Notes under the pieces: generated by a model | What the model was told of the DNA's origin: nothing | What the model saw: the letters and a program-made list of their open reading frames with translations, nothing else | Databases searched by the model: none | NCBI GenBank assembly: GCA_963668585.1 | Contig: OY764869.1 | Coordinates: 558,001-622,000, forward strand | Source: Bin87 sp963668585 | GTDB lineage: Bacteria; Chloroflexota; Dehalococcoidia; Lucifugimonadales; UBA3495 | Reading direction: 5' to 3' | Length of the DNA: 64,000 nucleotides | Program-made: the position numbers and the translations under genes | Part shown: piece after piece, positions 58,367 to 64,000 of the stretch | How the letters are laid out: each line of letters starts with the position of its first letter | How positions within the stretch are numbered: the first letter of the stretch is position 1

Positions 58367-59707
58367 CTAGTGCTGGACCAGCCCTTCTTCCATCATGGCG
58401 GCGATTGCGCCGTCGAATGCTTCGACGGTGAAGTCGATATCCACCTCGGTGTGGGTTCCGGAGAGCACGCCGCTGGTGCGCGACATCAGGTCCACGCCGC
58501 GTACCTGCAGGGCCTGACGCAGGGTTCGCTGAATGGCAGCGGGCTGGTTCTTCAGGCGGGATGCGTCCAGACCGTCGATGCCGCGAGCGCCGAAGAACAG
58601 GTGGAAGGTGGACGCCTCGCCGTACACGGTGGCGTTGACCTCGCGCCGCTCCACGACTTCGCGCAGTCCCACCCGCAGGCGTTCGGCCATCCGGTCGGCC
58701 TGGGCGTTGTATTCGCCGGTGGCGACCAGGCGCAGCGCGGCGTTGCCGGATGCGGCGGCGTATGGGTTGGCGTTGAACGTCCCGCCGTGCAGCACGCGTT
58801 CGTAGCGGTCATGGTGGCTGTCGCCCGTCTGGTGCATCACCGCCATGACCTCATCGCGGCCGCCGACTGCTCCGCCCGGCAATCCGCCGGTCACGATCTT
58901 GGCCATGGTGCAGAGGTCAGGGTCGATTCCCAGCCGTTCCTGCGCTCCACCCGGCGCCCAGCGGAACCCGGTGATGACCTCGTCCAGGATCATCACGGCG
59001 CCGTGTTCGCGGGTCAGGCGGCGCACGCCATCCAGGAATCCGTCGGGCAGCGGCACCGTGCCATAGGACGCGCCGGACGCCTCGGTGATGACGCCGGCGA
59101 TGTTGTCGTCGTTGGCCAGCGCGTTTTCCAGAGCCGTCAGGTCGGTGGGCAGCACGATGATGGAATCCAGCGCGCCCTGCGGGATGCCGATGGACGCCGG
59201 AACGTCGAAGGGCGGCAGGTTGCCGGGCATTACGTAGTCGTGCCAGCCGTGGTAATGCGACTCCCAGCGGATGATCTTCTCCTTGCCGGTGTAGGCTCGC
59301 GCCACGCGCATGGCCAGCATGGTGGCCTCCGCACCGGAACCCACGAAGCGCACCTTGTCAACGCATGGCATCAGGGTGCAGACGCGCTCGCCCCATTCCA
59401 GCATGGATTCGGTGGGGGCGCCGAAGTGCGACCCGTCGGCCAGCACGCCGGACAGCGCGGCGACCACCTCCGGGTGCGCGTGCCCCAGCAGCAGCGAGGC
59501 GGAACCCATGCCGTAGTCCACGTACTCGTTGCCGTCGATGTCCCACTTGCGCGGCCCACTGCCACGGGCGATGACCACGGGGAACGGGTCCGACGTGTAG
59601 CCGTCGTGGCCGGGGCTGCCCGAGGGGAACCGGGCCTGGTAATTGGGTTGCAATTCCCGCGAACGGGGGTTCATGCGAATATACTGTTCCTGGATCGTTT
59701 CAGCCAT
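58367..59707 (-). CDS. Class III aminotransferase (glutamate-1-semialdehyde aminomutase-like)
   Basis: The 446-residue PLP enzyme has the start at 59707 with AAAGGAG 8 nt upstream. DIDGNEYVDYGMGSASLLLG and FVGSGAEATMLAMRVARAYT match the GSAM-like N-terminal part, VMILDEVITGFRWAPGGAQE gives the Asp that holds the pyridine ring, and MAKIVTGGLPGGAVGG carries the PLP lysine near residue 268. The insert and substrate loops differ from true HemL, and no haem genes are nearby, so it may be an aminomutase or transaminase of another substrate. Confidence 0.9.
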   Translation of the reverse strand: MAETIQEQYIRMNPRSRELQPNYQARFPSGSPGHDGYTSDPFPVVIARGSGPRKWDIDGNEYVDYGMGSASLLLGHAHPEVVAALSGVLADGSHFGAPTESMLEWGERVCTLMPCVDKVRFVGSGAEATMLAMRVARAYTGKEKIIRWESHYHGWHDYVMPGNLPPFDVPASIGIPQGALDSIIVLPTDLTALENALANDDNIAGVITEASGASYGTVPLPDGFLDGVRRLTREHGAVMILDEVITGFRWAPGGAQERLGIDPDLCTMAKIVTGGLPGGAVGGRDEVMAVMHQTGDSHHDRYERVLHGGTFNANPYAAASGNAALRLVATGEYNAQADRMAERLRVGLREVVERREVNATVYGEASTFHLFFGARGIDGLDASRLKNQPAAIQRTLRQALQVRGVDLMSRTSGVLSGTHTEVDIDFTVEAFDGAIAAMMEEGLVQH

Positions 59708-59722
59708 GTTGATCGCTCCTTT

Positions 59723-59795
59723 GGATAAAGCGTAGGCGGCGAGGGATTGGTCCCTCGCCGCCATAATATCATTTGCGCCGGGTGTGGGGTTAGCC
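59723..59795 (-). repeat. 73-bp perfect direct repeat, copy 1
   Basis: This 73-nt sequence is identical to 60605-60677. It contains a perfect hairpin GGCGGCGAGGGA-TTGG-TCCCTCGCCGCC. It lies just upstream of the aminotransferase gene and contains the last codons and stop of the Uma2 gene. Confidence 0.93.
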
Positions 59796-60518
59796 AGTCC
59801 CGCGCCGTAATTCCGCCTCCAATTGGCGTACTCGTTCCAACGCTGCATCTCTCGCGTCCAACGCCGCATCCCGCTGGGCTTTGGCTTCAGCCAAATCCGG
59901 CAGGTATTCCACCGTCGCCGGATTCCAGAATCGTATCGCGCCTGCGACCCAGCGAAGCTCCAAACCCAACACCGCACTTAGCCCGCGCGTTGACCCATCC
60001 TCGGCAGTGTCCACTGGAATCGGATCGTAGGACCCATCGGGAGTCAGGCGGTCGCCAGCCAGCGCAGCGTCGTGGAACTGCCCTCCTGTATGGTCGAACC
60101 GCCAGTATTCCCCCACGCCGTAGCTCGCGTAAATCTCCCGCTTTTCGGTGTAATCCCGACGGCCGGTCGATGCCGACGCGACCTCCAGCACGAAATCCGG
60201 CGGTTTCCCAATCTCCCCAATGGTGTAGCCGTTGGACGCGACGACTTCCGCCGGGGACACCGGCATACCGAACGCCAGCAGCAGGTCCGGGTAGGGTGCG
60301 CGCCGGACGTCGCTGGCGTCCTGGCACAGATAGCCATTGCCCATCACCACCACGTCGCCATGGGATCGGAAATGTTCCTCCAGGGTGTACAAGGCCCGGG
60401 CAATGTCCGGCAATTGGGTTGTCATGTCGGGGATCCGAGGCGGGTCGGGCAGTTCGGTAAGGCGTATCCCGAACCCGTTCGGCGGGTGGCGCTGGCCGAT
60501 TTTGGCGGGGATGGTCAT
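59790..60518 (-). CDS. Uma2-family endonuclease-like protein
   Basis: About 242 residues from ATG 60518 (GAGG 6 nt upstream; ATG 60521 also possible). The core matches Uma2: YPDLLLAFGMPVSPAEVVAS gives the Asp, KPPDFVLEVASASTGRRDY the Glu-x part, and YGVGEYWRFDHTGGQFHDAA the conserved tail; a coiled coil ends the protein. It is a divergent paralogue of the copy at 37599. Its stop codon lies in the first 73-bp repeat and the second copy lies 87 nt upstream of its start. Confidence 0.87.
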   Translation of the reverse strand: MTIPAKIGQRHPPNGFGIRLTELPDPPRIPDMTTQLPDIARALYTLEEHFRSHGDVVVMGNGYLCQDASDVRRAPYPDLLLAFGMPVSPAEVVASNGYTIGEIGKPPDFVLEVASASTGRRDYTEKREIYASYGVGEYWRFDHTGGQFHDAALAGDRLTPDGSYDPIPVDTAEDGSTRGLSAVLGLELRWVAGAIRFWNPATVEYLPDLAEAKAQRDAALDARDAALERVRQLEAELRRGTG

Positions 60519-60604
60519 CATATGCCTCGCGGCGGGCGGGCGTGGGTTGTACCGCTATCCAACGTCATCATAGCATGGCGACAGTGGCGAACGATTATTC
60601 GCCT

Positions 60605-60677
60605 GGATAAAGCGTAGGCGGCGAGGGATTGGTCCCTCGCCGCCATAATATCATTTGCGCCGGGTGTGGGGTTAGCC
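60605..60677 (-). repeat. 73-bp perfect direct repeat, copy 2
   Basis: Identical to 59723-59795 over all 73 nt, in the same orientation, 882 nt away. Together they enclose the Uma2 gene. Translated in some frames both give ANPTPGANDIMAARDQSLAA, which creates misleading N-terminal extensions. Confidence 0.93.
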
Positions 60678-60710
60678 TCACCGGAGGCGGCATATACCCA
60701 AACCGTCCGG

Positions 60711-62128
60711 CTACCTTGGCCAGCCGCCAGGAATCTGACCGGCAGCGAGCGCACTGCGGATGTTGTTGGCCGCTTCTGGGGTAACCCAGCGGCCCCAAAC
60801 GTGGCTGCGGTTGTTCAGCCACCAAAGGGCCGTGGCCTCAACGTCGGCGTTCGGATTCCGGTCTCGCCACCTCACTGCCGTCTTGTAAACATCAATGTTG
60901 AAATCCCAGGCGCGCAGAAAATCGACCACGTCAGGTGCCGCGTTCGCCAGGTCAGGATTTGCGGCTATCAGGATGGTCGCATCCTGGTATGCGCAGGCCT
61001 TGGTGGTGTACCAGCACTGGTCGGTGTATTCGGGTTCCTGCAAACGAACCAGGTCATGCAACAACGCGGGGCCATTGGTGCCCCACTGGTAGCCCAACCA
61101 CGGCTCTCGGCGTTCATACGCCCGGAGCAGTCCCGCGTTCAATGCTGCTTTATCAGGTGAATTGATGATCTGCACATGATCGCTGAGCCCATACGCCCGA
61201 ACCTGCGCCCTGTTGATGGTCTCGCAAGCCCAACCTCTGACGCAGGAAACGAGCCTGGCTCTGCCTCCTGTTCCGGTGTCGCAAACAGGCTTTTGAATCG
61301 TGGATTCTTGAGGTCTTCGATGCTGTCAAGGTCTGGATATTGGCGTTGCAAGTAGGCCGGTATTACGAACGCGGATTGCCAGTCACTGCCAAGGCTCCCG
61401 CCCAATGACATAACCGTTCCGTTCGCGGTTGCTTCCTCCCAGACCTCCTCCTGGTTCGGCAGCCAGAGTTCCATCAGCACATCAACATCGCCGCCCGTTA
61501 ATCTGTGAAACAGGGGGAGGGTTGAGCCAGATCTTGTGTCGGTGGGATAACCGTAACCCTCTTCCACGATGTACTGGGCAATTCGGTTCTGCACCCACAG
61601 ACTGTCCCATTCCGGATCGGCAAACGTAATCGTTGGTTTTGTTGTCGTGGGCGGTGTTGGCGTGGCGCCGGCGCCGGTGGATGGGCAGACCGGTGACATT
61701 GCTGTGGTGTGAAAAACCCACTCCGACCAGTCGTGCTCGGTGTCACCTCGCCTGGTGCCCACGATGAATGCGTACTGGTCTCCGCCCATCAGGTTTGGCA
61801 CGGTGTGGCTGGAGAGGCTGCTGCGCACGTCCGTGAACGCGAACCGTTCAGTCCAGGGTATGCCCACCGCAATGGCTTGCTCGACGGCGCGATAGTTGGC
61901 CCACCCGACTCGATACTCCAACGCTCCGGGAACGCTGTTCCAACTGACCACCACCTCGCCCGAATTTCCGGTATCGCGAATTGACTGAACGCTGGCGCCG
62001 GCCGCTTGCGCGTGTGCCGCGTCGCGCACCTCCAGTCCGGCGATGATCACGACAATTACCACCAGGATAACTAAAACAGGTTGATGAACGCCCCTAACGC
62101 GAGTTCTGTTCCACAGTTTGGCTAGCAT
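60711..62128 (-). pseudogene. FN3-OpuAC glycine-betaine-type binding protein, frameshifted
   Basis: Two frames together encode one protein. The first (62128 to about 61240) has a signal anchor, a fibronectin-III-like domain (VVVSWNSVPGALEYRVGWAN), a Pro/Thr linker, and the first lobe of an OpuAC domain (KPTITFADPEWDSLWVQNRI). Near 61230-61250 the frame shifts; the second frame continues ARLVSCVRGWACETINRAQV, then AYGLSDHV and YERREPWLGYQWGTNG to the stop at 60711. This could be a true mutation or a sequencing error. OpuAC proteins feed glycine betaine or related osmolytes to ABC importers. Confidence 0.82.
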
Positions 62129-62241
62129 AATCTGGCTCCTTTGCCGAGGTAATCGGCGGTTGGGATCGATATGTTAAGGACACCCTACATGGAGAATACC
62201 TGGTCGAGATCGCAAGCTTACCTGTGCCTGCCACAAAAACA

Positions 62242-62269
62242 GCAGGGGCGAATGATTATTCGCCCCTGC
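62242..62269. repeat. GGGGCGAAT-family palindrome
   Basis: GCAGGGGCGAAT (62242-62253) and its exact complement (62258-62269) enclose GATT. It lies between the hydrolase stop and the binding-protein start and shares its core with 43394-43417. Confidence 0.8.
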
Positions 62270-62294
62270 CCGTATCCCAAACCCGACGTCAGGA

Positions 62295-64000
62295 TCAATT
62301 ATCGGCCGCTGCCACCGCCTCGGGCTGCTCCAGCGCCGCGCCGAATGCCTCGCTGAGGCTGGCGCAGGCGGCATCGATGGCCAGCCGTGCCTTATCCATC
62401 ACGTGCGGCAGACCGAAGAACCCATGGATCATGCCGTCGTAGCGGATCAGATTGGTGGCGACGCCGGCCTCTTCCAGCGCGGCGGCGTACACCTCGCCCT
62501 CGTCGCGAAGCGGGTCGAACTCGGCGGTGATCACCAGCGCCGGCGGCAGGTCGTTGGACAGCCGCGCCCGCAACGGCGATGCGAAGATGTTGTAGCCCGA
62601 CAGGTCGGTGGTGTTCACGTAGTGGTCCCAGAACCACCGCATGCTTGCCGTTTCCAGGAAGAGGCCGCGCCCGTTGACGTCGTAGGAACGGGTGTCATAT
62701 GCGTAGTCCACAGCCGGGTACACCAGCAGTTGGAACGCCAGCGGGTTCGGGAAGTCGTCCTGCGCCAGGCACACGGCGGCGGCCAGGTTTCCGCCCGCGC
62801 TGTCGCCACCCACCGCGATGGCGTCGGGACGGCCGCCCAGCGCTTCCGCGTTGGCCATCGCCCACATGGTGGCGGTCAGGCAGTCCTCAAAGGGCGTGGG
62901 GAACTTGTACTCCGGCGCCAGGCGGTAATCCACCGACACCACCACGCAGTTGGCGCCCACGCAAAGCTCACGGGCGGTTGCGTCGGCGGTTTCCACGTTG
63001 CCAATCACCCAGCCGCCGCCGTGGTACCACACCAGGATGCCCCACGGCCCGGCCGTCGCCGGCGTGTAGATGCGGACGGGGACCTCACCGGGTTCCTTGC
63101 CGTCAACATTCTGGAGGATGCGGTCTTCCACCCTGCCCACGTCCGGTCCGTCGGGTCGAGGCCGGTTGTTCATGATCTCCCGGCATTCGTCAACCTCCAT
63201 ATCCTGGAAGGGTTTCATGCCGAGAGAGTCGAAGATTTCCAGGACATGCGCCGCCTGTGGGTCCAGCAGTTGACGCATGGCCGCCGGGTCGCCCTCGTGC
63301 TGGTGGAAATACTCCTCCACCATGTCATCAACCGCGCCCCGCAGGAACTTGCAGGCGTCGTCCATGGCCTCCCGCGCCGTGTCCATCAGGCCGGCCATGC
63401 TGAAAAAGCCGTGGATCATGCCATCGTAGCGGTTGGTGGTCGCCGGCACCCCGTACCCGTTCAGCAGTCGGCCGTAAGCCTCGCCTTCGTCCCGCAGCGG
63501 GTCGTATTCGGCGGTTATGATCAGCGCCGGGGGCAGGTCGTCCATGCCGGGGAAATCGGGGCCGAGCCGCAACGGAGCGCACTGGGGGTCTTCGGCCTGT
63601 CCGGGGTTGGCCAGGTACTGGTCCCAGAACCAGATCATGCCCTGGCGTTCCAGGCTATAGCCGGTGCCGTTGTCGAGGTAGGATCCGGTGTCGAAATTGA
63701 CATCCGTGACCGGGTACACCAGCAGTTGGTGGCTGACGCGCACGTCTCCGGACTCGGCGGCGCGCATGCTCACGGCCGCGGCCAGGTTTCCGCCGGCGCT
63801 GTCGCCGCCCACCGACACCACGCCGCGTATGCCGCCCAGTTCCTCCGCGTGGTTGCTGGCCCACAGGGTGGCCGCGTAGCAGTCGTCCAGCGGTTCGGGA
63901 TACTTGGCTTCCGGCGACAATCGGTAGTCCACCGACACCACGATGTTGCGCGACCCGACGCACAGGTTCCGCGCCGTGCCGTCGGCGGATTCCAGGTCGC
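62295..64000 (-). CDS. Double alpha/beta-hydrolase (HSL-type esterase), 5' end outside window
   Basis: The frame is open at the right edge; at least 567 residues are visible and no natural start is seen (a GTG at 63941 lies inside the conserved VVSVDYRL). Two hormone-sensitive-lipase-type domains are fused. Each has the nucleophile GDSAGGNLAAAV, the acid in DPLRDEGE and the His in IHGFF. The oxyanion YHGGGWV is visible only for the second; the first would lie beyond the edge. A helical linker of about 100 residues joins them. Both active sites look intact. Probable esterase or lactonase, cytoplasmic. Confidence 0.88.
   Translation of the reverse strand, partial: DLESADGTARNLCVGSRNIVVSVDYRLSPEAKYPEPLDDCYAATLWASNHAEELGGIRGVVSVGGDSAGGNLAAAVSMRAAESGDVRVSHQLLVYPVTDVNFDTGSYLDNGTGYSLERQGMIWFWDQYLANPGQAEDPQCAPLRLGPDFPGMDDLPPALIITAEYDPLRDEGEAYGRLLNGYGVPATTNRYDGMIHGFFSMAGLMDTAREAMDDACKFLRGAVDDMVEEYFHQHEGDPAAMRQLLDPQAAHVLEIFDSLGMKPFQDMEVDECREIMNNRPRPDGPDVGRVEDRILQNVDGKEPGEVPVRIYTPATAGPWGILVWYHGGGWVIGNVETADATARELCVGANCVVVSVDYRLAPEYKFPTPFEDCLTATMWAMANAEALGGRPDAIAVGGDSAGGNLAAAVCLAQDDFPNPLAFQLLVYPAVDYAYDTRSYDVNGRGLFLETASMRWFWDHYVNTTDLSGYNIFASPLRARLSNDLPPALVITAEFDPLRDEGEVYAAALEEAGVATNLIRYDGMIHGFFGLPHVMDKARLAIDAACASLSEAFGAALEQPEAVAAADN

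Noticed and set aside
58238..59728. Plus-strand frame of 496 codons opposite the aminotransferase
   Set aside because: Antisense to a protein with intact PLP motifs; no independent support.
59708..59977. N-terminal extension of the aminotransferase
   Set aside because: The extension translates the 73-bp repeat and part of Uma2; the ATG at 59707 has a strong ribosome site and matches the family start.

Overview
The window is GC-rich, densely coded bacterial DNA. The gene set suggests a marine or host-associated Chloroflexota of the SAR202/Dehalococcoidia type: several paralogous short-chain dehydrogenases, a GMC oxidoreductase, a family-5 peptide-binding lipoprotein, Uma2 nucleases, PaREP1/HEPN-like proteins, a UGSC selenoprotein and GGGGCGAAT-type palindromes between genes. 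This is inference from gene families; no rRNA is present to prove it.

Layout. (1) 1-8.2 kb, mostly minus strand: an edge-cut membrane protein coupled to a DUF1272 zinc protein, a CPA2 cation/proton antiporter, an SDR, an oligopeptide-binding lipoprotein and a TPR protein. (2) 8.6-19.0 kb, minus strand: a defence-type island. It holds two small membrane proteins, a PIN toxin with antitoxin, HicB-HicA, and a coupled three-gene operon of PLD-SNF2 helicase, Eco57I-type methylase and DUF5677 protein. (3) 19.4-36.2 kb: an integrative, probably conjugative element. It has a triple-HTH regulator, a VirD4/TraG-like coupling ATPase coupled to a replication-relaxation protein, a DUF3800-like protein, a minus-strand run of four tiny HTH regulators, a divergent ImmR/ImmA-like pair, a membrane HNH protein, an anchored orphan ORF bracketed by IS6-like ends, a ribbon-helix-helix repressor and a large serine recombinase. 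The recombinase frame runs antisense through a tRNA-Ala(TGC) gene, the likely integration site.

(4) 36.3-46.4 kb, plus strand: metabolic and accessory genes. These are thiolase, Uma2, GMC oxidoreductase, GNAT, VOC protein, MntA/HepT pair, SDR, NHL propeller, two PaREP1/HEPN-like proteins, and an operon ending in a UGSC selenoprotein whose in-frame UGA splits it into two apparent ORFs. (5) 46.4-49.7 kb: Trm112-like, CopD-like, TlpA-like and MFS genes on the minus strand, with a divergent HxlR regulator and well-defined operators. (6) 49.9-58.3 kb, plus strand: two SDR paralogues, a TIMP-like secreted protein, an ion channel lacking the K+ filter, an IscA-like protein with a Gly/Cys tail, a pentapeptide-repeat protein, a gamma-glutamyltransferase and a DUF3800 protein. 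(7) 58.3-64 kb, minus strand: a GSAM-like aminotransferase, a Uma2 gene bracketed by a perfect 73-bp direct repeat, a frameshifted FN3-OpuAC binding protein, and a double alpha/beta-hydrolase running off the edge.

Start codons were chosen from visible Shine-Dalgarno sequences where possible; uncertain ones are stated. All functional names rest on motif recognition by eye, not on database searches.
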